Source of the DNA: Limanda limanda
Lineage: Eukaryota > Chordata > Actinopteri > Pleuronectiformes > Pleuronectidae
DNA length: 64,000 bases
Direction: 5' to 3'
Assembly: GCF_963576545.1 (NCBI RefSeq)
Contig: NC_083639.1
Span: 18,667,118 to 18,731,117, forward strand
The position numbers and the translations under genes are program-made. The number at the start of each line of letters is the position of its first letter. Within the stretch, counting starts at the first letter, position 1. Shown piece by piece: positions 13,929-25,710 of the stretch. Below the pieces are notes generated by a model. The model did not search any database and had not been told where the DNA came from. It saw only the letters and a list, made by a program, of their open reading frames with translations.

Positions 13929-14272
13929 ACATAGACTGTATATAAGTAAGGTCAAAATGTCCTGGACAAGGGCACTGCCATCTTGTGTTTTTGACGAAAT
14001 TTGGAACCAGAGCCTCTGGTATCGAGGTCCCAGGAATACATGTGCTTAATCGATTTCGAGTCAGCTGTCAATCATGATGTTTCACCCTCTTTATATCAAT
14101 AAAATAACTAAATCAAACCAAACCAATTTGGAAAAATGTACACCTGAACATACAAACAACCTACAAATACAGAAACCATTTTTTCAAAATGTATTTGACG
14201 TGTCTCTTTTATTAATTTACTACTATACTTTTAGCGAGCTGTCATGTCGCCAATTTTTACACACAGTCTATG
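13929..14272. repeat. MITE-like element with CATAGACTGT inverted ends
   Basis: The left end CATAGACTGTATATAA (13930) and right end CACACAGTCTATGG (14259-14272) are inverted versions of each other and of the element at 61447-61712. Confidence 0.55.
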
Positions 14273-14707
14273 GTGGAGACCAAAGCAGAGCTAATAGGAG
14301 AGTAAATAACACAAAAATTATCAATAAGACCAATGACTTCTAATGTTTTTCGTTGTGTAAAAAATTTTCTTGTTTGCAGTGTTTACAGTAGGCCCTTGTT
14401 GCCCAACAAAAAATATTGTAAAGGCGACTGTAAATAGACATGACATTGAATTTAACAGAATTTTCCAAAATACATTTGATATTTTATTAACATTAACATT
14501 GGCATAACATTCCTGGAACATAAATACATTTTTCACCAAAATTCAAAGAACAAAACGATATTCTTTGTATTCCTCAAAATGGATCAGAGAAATACCATTG
14601 GCTGTGAACATACACACCAGCACGTAATTTAGTCTGGTATGTCTAACTCCTCCCTCTTACTTTTTCCCTTGGGTGGGCCTGGGTCTTCAATGCTCCTCTG
14701 GACCTGC

Positions 14708-14932
14708 ATGGCCTCTATGGCCTATCATAAGCCCCCCCTCCTGGCTGTGTCACAGGTCCAGCTCCAAATGCAACTGGTGTTTGCTCATCGCCAGGGTCAA
14801 GAGCGCAGGGTGGACGGAGAGAGGAAAACCAGGGACCTTTTACACCACGGCGCACTGCACTCCTTCACCGTCCATGTAACGCCTCCACCCGGCCGGCCTG
14901 CTGTGAGCCAGCCGCTCATGGAAGTTCTCAAG
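14708..14932 (+). CDS. mitfa: MITF exon 1B-like upstream exon (diverged; alternative start or relic)
   Basis: An open frame ending SQPLMEVLK|gtaagc matches the end of MITF exon 1B, which in mammals closes with PMEVLK and splices in phase 0 to the exon starting V-Q-T-H-L; exon 2 here starts in that phase at 32073. Upstream, QERR and FTVHVTPPP line up with QERR and INVSVP of the family, and a KPP motif sits at the matching distance. The rest is strongly diverged. The start is unsure: ATGs at 14639, 14708 and 14769 share the frame, and an acceptor-like cacag precedes 14756. It could feed a longer mitfa isoform or be a decaying leftover after mitfa/mitfb specialised. Confidence 0.5.
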
Positions 14933-16682
14933 GTAAGCCTCGTACACCTGTATAAGCAACAGTGATGTGAAAGCTGTCGGCGATCGACATAGTGGTGGAT
15001 GCTGTTTGCGCATCTGTGATCCCATGTATTGGACATTTTCAATTTTGTAAAAATTATTGAACAACTTCTCTTCAAATTCTTACATCTGTGTCTGTTCCCC
15101 ATACAATACAGTTCTCTGAGAGTGGTCTGTGTTAAATTCATAGAGAGGATTATCTCTTGACAGAATTCCTGTTTCCAGACATTGGGCATTCAGCTCATTT
15201 AATCCTATTTGCTCCACTACACTGACATATTTTCATTCATTTGATTTCTGGCGCGATCAAATTGATCCTACGAAATACGTGAGAATACAAAGTTTACGAA
15301 AAAATTTTACTGTTCCGTAGATAACTCTTACATAATAACTCTGATAGATCATTAAGATAATCTTGGCTGAATATAATTTGTTGCATTCAAGATAAGAACC
15401 AGGTATTAACTATTCACCCCCTTAGGAATTTCCAAAGGCTCTGAGAGAAAATTCCAACAGATAATGTCTCTGTTGTGTTTATTGATTTTCTGACCCTACA
15501 AGATCTAAAAATATCCTTCCATCTGCCAGTTATCACAGATATGCATGTGATATCGTTAAGCCCGATATGTTCTGCAAGATGAATGAAACGTTTCTGCCGT
15601 TAGGGGATGGAGACCTTCTTTTAAGGTCATGAATTACATCAGTGGTTGACTTGTGAGAAGTACCATTTGCATCTTTGACGTATCAGTGAGCTTATTGATA
15701 GCAGACTAGCATAATCCTTTAGCACTATACCACTTCAAGTTATTTCGGCATGAAAATGTAATCTTGCCACAGTGTCACTTGGCAGGAGGCTCGCTGTTTT
15801 CACGTGGTTTTGTGTCTATGTGCCAAACAGGATTTAACTTTATTGGTGTTTACTTCCTTGTGATAATGTCGCACTACCATGCCATGAGATTGTTGTGGTG
15901 GTGTTTACACTGGAATGGAAATATAGTTTTTCCAGTGTAAAAAGTCCTTCAGAATGGCTGAACTTTCTCTCATACTGTATCATTTTCACAGTTCAAAACC
16001 ATCTAGACAGCAGTGCCTGCTCCCTGGACAAACACATTTTGACAGTTTGAACCTAACCTGTGGATTATCAGAGACCCCCCCTAAAACCGAGCAAGCGAGG
16101 CAAAATTAGCTTAGAAGTACCAAGCAGAGCTGCTAGACCATGAAAGTGAAAACATAATGCTCAGATGGGGTTGTCCAAAAGGGGAGGGGGGAGGAGGGGG
16201 GTGGACCCTTAATTAGCCAGGCTACCTCTGACCCCTCTTAGAATCAAGTGACCAGAGATCAAGGCAAACGCAGACAGAGTTTTATTACACACTTAATTCA
16301 CAAGTTGGCAACAAATAAGTATAATTAGGTTCAAACCTGAGCTCAGTTAAGAAAGAAACTGAATTGAAACACTGCCAGATAATCTAGATCAGTTTTTCTT
16401 TTTCTAAGTCTGAGACTTTAAGCCCTCTCTCTCTCATAATTAAAAACAACTTTCCATAACTTGGGGAGCTTTGGGTGATGGGAACAGCTAAGTAAAGAAG
16501 GTCTTTTTTTTTGTTAACTTCTAGGATACAAATGATCCCCATTTTAGTCTATGTTAACATTTGGGCAATTTAGTAATATATAAAGTATGCTGAATTAAGA
16601 TACAGAATTCAATGTAAATTTTATAATGCAGCACAATTTTGTGAAGGAGGGATGTCCATTGTAGTCCCTCTACGCACAAACA
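14933..16682. other. Non-coding; contains a G-quadruplex-prone tract
   Basis: No gene recognised. A purine run with several GGGG blocks lies at 16181-16204, on the + strand. Confidence 0.4.
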
Positions 16683-16806
16683 TTGACTGTATAAAGATGT
16701 ATGACTGCTCCCCGAAAGTGAAGCCAGACCGCTTTAATCTCTCCATGCTGGCTGGTAGAGGTCATAAATATTGCCTTCTCCATAATAGTGGATGGAACAT
16801 GGGCTG
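16683..16806 (+). repeat. Dispersed repeat family R2, copy 1
   Basis: Shares CTCCCC(G/A)AAAGTGAAGCCA, the CTGGCTGGT-type block, CCTTCTCCAT/CCTCCTCCAT and AGTGGAT..GAA with 18964-19097. The left end resembles the GACTGTATAAAGATG MITE end. Confidence 0.65.
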
Positions 16807-18963
16807 AAACAAATAGTCAAAGTACACATCAAATACATTATTTTTTTCATTATGTATGTCTAAATGCAAATTGTTGTGGTACGTTAGGTTTTAATCGGTT
16901 GTTTGATTATATAGTTAAACAAAATGAAAGTTGAGACAGACTCCTGATTGGTTGAGTGGGTGCATTAAAAGGACCTCGAGACCACAGCTCCATCCCATCG
17001 TTGCCACTCTGGCTCCAAATATGCAAGATGACAGCGTCCTATCTGGTATATGTGGGCTTCATGTCTGGATAGTGGAAAGAAAATGGCATGCGTGGTCCAT
17101 CTTTATACAATCTGTGCTCACAAAAAATATAACAAAATGTAAAAACAAATCCACTTCATTGTACTCCAAATGGACATCAGCCAGAAGTAGTCAGTATAGA
17201 GAAACAGCCATAGGTCGATGCTTAACTCTTATTCCGTCTCTCCTAACTTTCTTTCTGGATCAATTGTACCATTTGCAGTGACGTTTTGTCCGGCTGCTCT
17301 GATTGGAGGAAAACAAGGGTCCAGATGACACCTTACACTTTTTTTTTAACTATGGGAAATATCTCAATTCCTCTTACCCTATGAGAGCTCATACCACATG
17401 GCCAAAAATTCCCTGAGGTGTGATCTGTTTCCACCCCACGTACGTAGACGATTCCACCACTCTCTTCCCCGACATTTTCAATCTGTCTCCATCGTTGGGG
17501 TCAAAAAACTGCAAAAATGCCCCTCAGCCCTCCCCCAAAATATTATGTCGGATAGGTCAGAGATGGCATCATACAATGGAACCATTTTTGCAGCTTCATC
17601 AGTAAATACACTACAGCTTTTCATGCCTGTGTATATAACTCATCTCCTTGGAGACTGACTTGGGCGTATATCAGTGGTGTCTTAGATGTTATCAGGCTTG
17701 TTATAGAGCAATGAATGTTGTAGAGCCTGACCAGTGGACACGACCTCAGTGCTCTATGAAAAGAAGATCCTAAATTATGTCCCAGAAAGCTCAGATGTCT
17801 CAAATAATAACAAATTAACTTGAGAAATTAATGATACAATTTTTTCACTGTATATAATTAAATTTTTAAGAGCACATGAATCAATTTCCCAATCGGCCAT
17901 GACTGAGTGAATTACAAGCACATCACACCCAGGTATTTTACCTAGTTCATACAAATGGAATGCATGTTTTAAATGTGCTGTGAAAAATGTCTATTGACAA
18001 ACTTATTCGACATTAATTATCAGTGTTGTGCTCCTGAAACTAAACTTATGCAACTGGGTTACTTTGATTCTAATTTATAAACCTACATTCAGATTATATG
18101 GCTCCTTTCCTGGAGTTCTAATGCAGTTGTTTTCAAATAAATTAATTGTATTGTAAATAAATATAATTTGAAAATAGTTAGAAATAGTGTATTTTAGTAA
18201 AAAACTGTTCAAGTCAACTGTTAAAAAAAAATAAAAACAATAATACAATGTTAAAGGTAAAACCTCGGGGTACCTGAATTTCATTAATGTGTTCTTTACT
18301 CATTTCACATTATCCAGTTGATTCAACCTATGCAATGTATAATGTAATGCGATATAATGTAAAATGTCATTTCTAAAACTACTAAAACATCGGAAAGAAC
18401 AGATTTGTTTCAAATGCCGTTTTCAGTTATAAAAACAATTAAATTTTAAGTGAAATGTACAAGTACATAGAGTAAACTTAACTAAATACTACAATATGTA
18501 TGTGTGCTGTCAATTTAAATAAGAAATGTCATCAGCCTTTTTAGTTTTCTTTGTCCTCAAATAACCACTGGAGTGATTATGAAAGATTAGTGACAGCATT
18601 AGTTGCAGCATGTTAATTATACAAAGCAACAGGAAACATTGCAAAAAAAATAATTTGTGAGTAAACTAGCTCAATTTAATATAATTTGTTGTAGCCATTT
18701 CTGATAGTTGTTGCAAGTCTTTGGCACAGGCATGCTGGGTGTCAGGGGCTGAAATGTTTGGCAACCCATGATCTCCTCTGCGTGTCACTTCTCCAATGTT
18801 TGGATCAAGTCTTTGAATCTGGCCATTCAAAATAAAAACATTTGCCATGTATAAGTATTGGTCTCTCCAAACACTGTAGGCTACTAATCAATATTTTTTT
18901 ACTTTAACAACAGAATTAAATGGCAACATGAAATGTGAGAGGGGTTGACTGTAGTGACAACTT
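16807..18963. other. Non-coding, no gene recognised
   Basis: AT-rich with low-complexity stretches. Frames at 16931-17658 show no family similarity. Confidence 0.4.
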
Positions 18964-19097
18964 TAGACTGCAAAGATGGAACTAAATGACAGCTCCCCAA
19001 AAGTGAAGCCAAAGAATCTCAATCACCCCCTGGTGGCTGGTTACAGTATCAGTCTTAAACCCAACCTCCTCCATGTTAGTGGATAGGAAATGGACCA
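18964..19097 (+). repeat. Dispersed repeat family R2, copy 2
   Basis: Second copy of 16683-16806, with a CACCCCCTGGTGGCTGG core typical of an abundant fish repeat. Confidence 0.65.
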
Positions 19098-19902
19098 AAT
19101 TAGTTTTTTTGTACTTTCTATATGAGCAATTTTTATTTGGTAGCATATACAGCAGTTGAGAAAAGTGACAGACGCATTTGACTTATTTGTTATTCTTTTT
19201 TCTGTCAGTATGGAGTTTTCATCTAATATTGCTTTTGCGTTTTGACTCTTAAAACTCTCAGCATATAATTGATATATCCAATAGTTATTAATGGGATCAA
19301 AGTCACATTATTTGATGGCCCTGAAAAACCCTGACTTTTAAAAATCATCCGATTCAACTCCACGTGCAGCTGTTGGCGGTTTACACTGACCTTTTCCTCA
19401 AACTCCAGGCGCATTGAGCTGAATAATGCTGCATGTTTGTGCTCTTTCAATTTCGGGGAAGTCTCTGAGGTCTCAAACTGAGTTGAGGCTGAGTAAAGAA
19501 GAGCCCTTTGTTTACTAAACTCATCAGAGTATACCTAGACCTCTGTTCTCGGTTTCTAAGAGCCAGTTGATTCTTCAAGATAACATTTTCAAAGTGTAGG
19601 ACATGTCTGCACAAGTTTAATATTTACCGCATAAATTTTAGGTCCGTTTTTTTTCACAATCACAATCTGTAAAGTTAAGAGATAGGGCTGTGTGACCTTT
19701 TACTAATAAGGAACATACAGTATCTCATCTGAATTACTTCACTGTTGAAATCTTTGCGAATAGATAGCATATAGCCCACACCAAGGCATGATAACGAGGC
19801 TCTGTTTATGTAGTTGCTAAATTAAGCTTCATTGTTTTTCCAATGAAGCAAGTGCATGTTCCTAATCCCACAGACTGGACGGATGTTAAATTCTTGCTAA
19901 TG

Positions 19903-20154
19903 TTACCCAGTAGCCACAGGGTAAGGCGCAGAGAAAACATCTCTTTGTTCCATGCTCCTCCTCTTGATAAAGGGGTCTGTCTCTACAGTATCTGCTATTT
20001 GCTGTAGAGAATTGTTACTAAGGGCATCAGGCAAGAGAGCAAAATCTACTTCCTCGAGGCCATGGAGGAAATCAGCACATGTAGTAGTTGTGCGTCTCAA
20101 AATTCGGCTCCCTATTGTCACTTTGGACCAATGGTGTGTTCTGTGTTTTCTCAT
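19903..20154 (-). other. Unrecognised 83-codon open frame
   Basis: Starts MRKHRTHHWSKVTIGSR and ends APYPVATG, with protein-like mixed composition (LEEVDFALLPDAL). No family recognised, no clear splice sites, and no neighbouring exon. It may be a transposon scrap or chance. Confidence 0.15.
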
Positions 20155-21079
20155 GGTGTAAATTAATTAAACTTCCTGGGGAATTAAGCATTGGGCTAAA
20201 ACATGGGCCCATATGTTACATTAAGTTTTAATATGTTTTTTATAACGTTCACAAATGTTCTTTTCACTTCAAGCCTACAACAGTGAAGCAATTGACAGCT
20301 CAGCGGGTTTGCTCGCAGGGTAAAGTCATGTCAGTGAATAATGTGTTCTGCTTTTATATTTTCAGTTAAAATGAGTATTGAGGGATGAGGGTTCAGTAAA
20401 GCCATTCCTCTTTCTAACTCAAAGGAACACTTTGTTTTATGATGTGTAGCTTAGCTTGAGGTGTGGGAAGAAGGGAAACTAGCTAAAATGCCTGCAGGTA
20501 ATTTAAGTTGCCAATGTTTTGTGTTGTGTCTACTTTGTTAATTAGCTACCCAATGGTAAGAATCCATTCAGGATTAAAACAGGATGTTTCAGACATGGAG
20601 GGTGCTAGCAGGAAGATGTTGGCATAGTTTTGGTGACTCAGTGCCAGGCTAGTTTCCATTGTTTAGTTTTTATTCTATGCTAAGCTAACTCTCTGCTATC
20701 TGATTGATCTTTTTTAACAGAAAATGTTTACACATGTTCATGGTTACAGATTATTAAACCCACTGACTTTGATGATTCCATAACATTTCCATAAGTAATA
20801 ACATGAAGTTTACATTTGTGGTTTTGACAGAATTGTTCATGCGATGGATTATAATTAGGTTAAATCATCGTTGAGATGTACTGGATGAATTGTGTCCCAA
20901 ACACCACCTCTAGAAACCTCGATCCATTATAAGCCTGATAATGCTATAGTTGACAGCTTCTTAAAGATGGCACTCTTCAAAGTGAGATTCATTTCTAACA
21001 AAAATGTCATAAATGCTTAATTGTATTTTCCATACTGAGACCTGGCTTGATTAATATGGCAGCAAATAACTGATAGAAG

Positions 21080-22290
21080 CTTCACCATCTAACTTCTATT
21101 TTTCAGAATGTACCAGATCTAACAAGAAGGATGGTGGTGTTGCTGCTATCTTCTTAGATACCTTATCATGTCAAACTGTTAGTTGGTTCTTACTCCACCT
21201 CTGAATATTTAGCTTTGGTATTTAGATCTGTATAGCCCTGTCTTGTGCTCACTTTTTATTGCCCTCTAAGGCTTAGAAAATTATTTCTAACTGAATTGGG
21301 GAGCTCTTGTCAAAAATTACGGTTCAGAATGATTCAGCTCTTATCTCTGGTCATTTTAACATTCACATTGATAACACCACTGACCATTTTGCCAGTCAAT
21401 TTGCTGATGTGTTATCAACCTCTGAGCTCAATCAACACTCTGCTGGGCCTACTCATAACTGTGGTTACACCCTTGACAAGTCTTGATGTAAACCCCAAAG
21501 TGCACACTAGACAGAGGGATTACAGATCACTATTGTATATTTTTCAATGTCACATTAGTCAATAAACACTCAGCTGGCAAGTTTATAGCGAGATATACTA
21601 ACTCTGTACGCTGTAGCGGGTCACATTCTAGTCCTTATTGGTCTTCTTCATCTCTGTGTGACAACCTGGTCAATAGTTTTAACCGTTCATTTTTACAAAT
21701 CATGAATGACATTGCACCTGAAAAAGCCAAATTAGTCTCTAAAAAACATGAAAGCCCCCAGAGTAAGTTGCGCAAGTCCAAACTGCAAGTTGACTATATT
21801 ATCTATAAGGTCCTGCCCAGCACATATAATAATTAATAAAACAAATCTGTACAGCAGTTATTTTCTAACATTTTCCCAAAAATTCAAACTCCATGATTAT
21901 TTTTAATACAACTGATAATAGGATTAATCTCTTTAGACCCAAAACTTTTGAACTACATTATTTTTAGAATTGTAATGAATTTGCCTCACACTTTAAACAA
22001 AAGAGTGACTAAATAAGGAATGACATTGTGCGTTGATCTGCTGGTAGAAGTGATTGTTCTTCATTCGCTCATGTCTTACTGCCAACTATTTTCCCAACTT
22101 CTCTCCTATTCAACATAGTAAGCTACAAGAAATGGCATCTCAGTTGCGTTCTACAACATGCCAAATTGTTATAAAATGTCTAGTCTCAAATCTACCATTC
22201 ATGGAGAAAATTCTGGAAATGTTGTTCAGTAAGCTATTAATTTACAAGCTGTTAATTTTGTGGTTAGGAACGTCGTAATGTAAATAAATG
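21080..22290 (+). mobile_element. Decayed L2-type LINE fragment (endonuclease and following region)
   Basis: Translation in shifting frames gives an endonuclease-like LISGHFNIHIDNTTDHF (the family has GDFN) followed by THNCGYTLDKS and a stop. NDIAPEKAKLVSKK and CNEFASHFKQKS-like stretches follow in the usual LINE order. Stops and frameshifts show it is inactive. Confidence 0.75.
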
Positions 22291-22564
22291 GTTAAGTAAC
22301 AGTAAAGTAAAATCGGCAAAAAATCTGATTGACAAGTTGTAGCAGTAGAATACTGGGTAATTACTTAGTAAAATAGTAGAGTAGAGGGGTTTAGTCTGTG
22401 ATTCTATGTGTATAAATCTTTATGACAGGTATATAGACCCTGTGTATAATGTTATACTTTGGTAGTTACTGAGTATTTACCATTTGTTTCCTTTATTGCC
22501 TGTCAGGCTGTGATCAGGTAATACCAGGTTGGGTGGTCTCATATTTCAATTGTCAGCATGTAAA

Positions 22565-23224
22565 CACTCACTGCGGTTACACGTGTCCGATTGAAACCCG
22601 ATTTCTGGCGTTGTCCGGTTTCAATCGAAGATCCATGTCATGTAACTCCACAAATCTAGATTTCTTGTGTCCGACTGAAGTCGGATAACCACCCCCAGAT
22701 AAGTAGATCGGATTTGGCTGTATATCGGACAACGCGCGCATGTAACTCTGGAAGCTAGACAACAACTGGAGATGACGTCTTTGCGCATGCTTGAGATCCT
22801 GCCCCCCCCCCCTCCCTCCCTCCCTGGCCGTGGCCCGGAAGTCGACAGTTAGATAAAATGTCGCTGCCCGGTGCCGGCCGGCAAAAACAAACAAACAAAC
22901 CATTCTAATCAAATGTGCCGTTCGCAGTACTCCTAGAGTAAACATGCACAACATCATGTAGAGGGACGTAGCTTCACCTTGCTCTCCGTTCGTCATCTTT
23001 CTCGCATGCTGAGTTGAAGGCTGTTGTTGTTTTTTGTTGGTAGTCACCACTAGCTGTAATGAAAACAGCGCCACCTATCGTAGCGGGGTATGAAATGCTT
23101 TCGGACAAGAGTCGGATTTCTCAGTGCCATGTACCCTGAGATAGAGCAGTTAACCCCCCATGGATAGAGAAACCGGGCTTCAGCCGAAATCGGGTTTATG
23201 CCATCATGTAAACGTAGTGATTGT
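22565..23224. mobile_element. Non-autonomous DNA transposon-like element with inverted ends
   Basis: The left end CACTGCGGTTACAC...AAACCCGATTTC is inverted at the right end (GAAATCGGGTTTATGCC...AACGTAGTG). The interior is GC-rich with repeated TCCGA/TCGGA words. The CACTR ends hint at the CACTA or Chapaev groups, but no target duplication was found. Confidence 0.5.
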
Positions 23225-23964
23225 TGCCCAAAGTAAATGCAGCAGCCATTTTCCACATGTCCAAGTACTTCCAGCATACTGCAGAAGGTGTATTTGTAAT
23301 TTCCACATTACCTTCCAATAAGCCAAGAAGAGTGGTACTGATTGAAATAGTAGTATTTCTTTTTTTGTGACAATAAAACTTGCATCACTTTATAACCCAC
23401 TGATTATGTAATCACAAAGATGAGAGCTAAATGATTTGATTAAAAATTGCATGTCGTCACTCTTTGTCACTGGTGTGACTCTTGGCAATTTTAAAGGTTT
23501 GGATGAAAATATTTTTTATCAGCATAGGAAATTACAGTCTCTTTTGGTTGATTTATGCAACAATGTGTTTGCTATAAAAATACAATTATCTGAAAGACTA
23601 CTAAAAAAGTAATGATGCAATCTTTTGAATCTTAACTCTAATTAACAAATTATATTTTAAGTGGCAATAAAACACCAGTGATACACAAAGGACCAGAGAT
23701 CTGTTTTTCATCTGCTAAACTTTTATTAGTAGATGAACCTAAATGATTACATTTGCTATAAAATCATTAACAGTTGGTGAAAGCATTGAAAGCTCTTGAA
23801 CAAAATTTACAACACATTTTAACTGCTTTAGAAAAACAACAACAAAGTAGCTACTGTACATTTTCTTAACCACAGCTGTCTGCTATTTTTACCATTACAT
23901 GCTATGTTAGTAGATTGTGATCAAGAAGGTTACCTTTGAACTTTCCCCATTTTAAATTAATACC
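23225..23964. other. Non-coding, no gene recognised
   Basis: AT-rich spacer between two transposon-derived segments. No features seen. Confidence 0.4.
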
Positions 23965-25430
23965 TCCAAAACTGCTTTTTATCATCTCAGAAATATATCT
24001 AAGGCCAGATGCTTTCTGTCACTGTCCGATTCTGAAAAACGTGTTCCTACATTTGTCTCCAGTAGAATGGACTACAGCAGGGATTCTCAAACTTTTGCAA
24101 GCTGGGCCCCCCCCAAAGCTGGTTAGGGGTAGTTGGGGCCCCGCCACCACCGCCCTCAACTACACCACCATATATATATAGATAGATAGATAGCATATTG
24201 TTATTGATAGGCCTGACATGTCAAGGTTAGGCTATTGTTATTGTTAGGCCCATACAGACGATTATTATTACTATTTTATCACTAGGCATTTCTGATATTC
24301 GGCGTGACAGTGTCATTTGACATAGGTATTGCGCTGAGTTTAGCAGCTGCACTCTCCTATCATTATTCTACACGGCCGGCAAAATCAGTGTTTCGGCATT
24401 TGTATGGGGTTTGCCAAGCTTAGCAATTCTATGAGCAACTACATACGATGCCTCCAGACACTGCTTGGAGAAGGTGCTATGCTTGGAGATGGTGGTTTGT
24501 TGTTGCTGGAGGCCATCACGTTTACGTTTAAAGAAGTCCACAGGCTTCTCTTTCAAGTCAGGGTGTTAGGTGTCGAGGTGCCTTTTTAATTTGCATGGCT
24601 TCATGCTGTCATTTACCAGCACCTCGGCACACAAAACACACTGAGGACGTTCCTCAGTCGTGCCAGTGACGGTGAAACCAAACTGCAAATAGCTCTCGTC
24701 ATATTTGCAAAGCTTTGGCTTCTTCGCGAATAAGAAACTTGTCCATAGTTGTGTTTGTTTGCTGATACAGTGTGTGTGATGTAAATAAAGTTGTCATTGC
24801 AACGTTGTGGTCTTTTGAGTGTTTTTGTATGTGTGGCTGTGAGCGACTTGCACACGAATCATTTTTTAATTTTGTCTCCGTTTGTGACATCGCGCCCCCC
24901 CACTTTGAGAACCACTGGACTACAGCAATGCACTCTTTGCTGGACTGACAAAACAGGGATTGCATAATAGCCAGTTTATAAAGAACACTGTTGCCAGAAT
25001 ATTAACTCAAACCAAAAGGTCTGAACACTTTTATTTTATCTTCTCTTTACTGGCTCCTAGTTAGACAACGCATTTATTTTAAAATACTTTTTCTGTTTTT
25101 TAAATCCGTTAATAGCTTAGCTCCCGTCACAAATTGAATTAAGGTCCAATGCAACTGTACTCTTTTAAATCCAGAATAAAAACCTCTCTTTTTGCAAGCT
25201 TTTAATTAACCCTTTTTGTGTCAAATCATTAGTATTATACCCATACTTTTTTTCTAATTACTCTAATTTTATTTATAGTAGGTATGATTTTATCATTATC
25301 TTATTAAGACTTTTATCTTTTCTTTTATGTGTCTTGCCTATCTTGCCATGTATGCTCTTTACTATTTTTTGCTTTTATTTTAAGAACATTGAGTTTACAC
25401 TTGGTATATAAAATGTGCTGTCTGACTTTT
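23965..25430 (+). mobile_element. L2-type LINE 3' fragment, split by a hAT insertion
   Basis: Before the insertion the frame reads KTAFYHLRNISKAR and FVSSRMDYS. After it, NALFAGLTKQGLHNSQ and ARILTQTKRSEHF. This is the order of the L2 reverse-transcriptase C-terminal region. The LINE 3' end runs to about 25430. The hAT at 24078-24917 sits inside the DYxNALFAGL motif. Confidence 0.8.
24078..24917 (-). mobile_element. hAT transposon, deletion derivative, with 8-bp target duplication
   Basis: Ends are CAGGGATTCTCAAACT and the inverted ACTTTGAGAACCACTG. The flanks are identical 8-bp duplications, GACTACAG, at 24070-24077 and 24918-24925. On the minus strand it keeps the transposase N-terminus: MDKFLIREEAK, a frameshift, FGFTVTGTTEERPQCVLC (BED-type zinc finger with a KRHLDT block), a stop in the finger, then EKPVDFFKRKRDGLQQQQ and ASYVVAHRIAKLGKPHT. 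The catalytic core is missing. Confidence 0.88.
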
Positions 25431-25589
25431 TAAAATCATTTATTTATTCAGTAACCATGGCGAGCTACAGGATTTCATCTGTATATTTACAGTGACCTCA
25501 TTACAGGAGACTAATGGTAATTTTAGCTATTCTGAGATGTCCTTTTCTGACATGCCCATGTCCAGAGCGGATGTGGCTGATGGGGTAGA

Positions 25590-25710
25590 ACAATGTGTCC
25601 TCCAGCCAGAAGGTTGGCTGCCGAAGTGTCCTTGGACAAGATTCTGAACCCCCCAAAAAATCCCACTAATGGATAGAGGTGTCAGCTAAATTACATGTAA
25701 TGTAAAATGT
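25590..25710 (+). repeat. Fish dispersed repeat fragment
   Basis: CCTCCAGCCAGAAGGTTGGC then GCCGAAGTGTCCTTGGACAA and CTAATGGATAGAGG, an abundant fish repeat with an internal deletion. Confidence 0.5.

Noticed and set aside
14797..15189. 130-codon minus-strand frame
   Set aside because: It overlaps the exon 1B-like frame on the opposite strand and resembles no family; treated as a shadow.
22577..23074. 165-codon minus-strand frame
   Set aside because: It lies wholly inside an inverted-end repeat and has low-complexity Gly/Arg and Gln parts; no family similarity.
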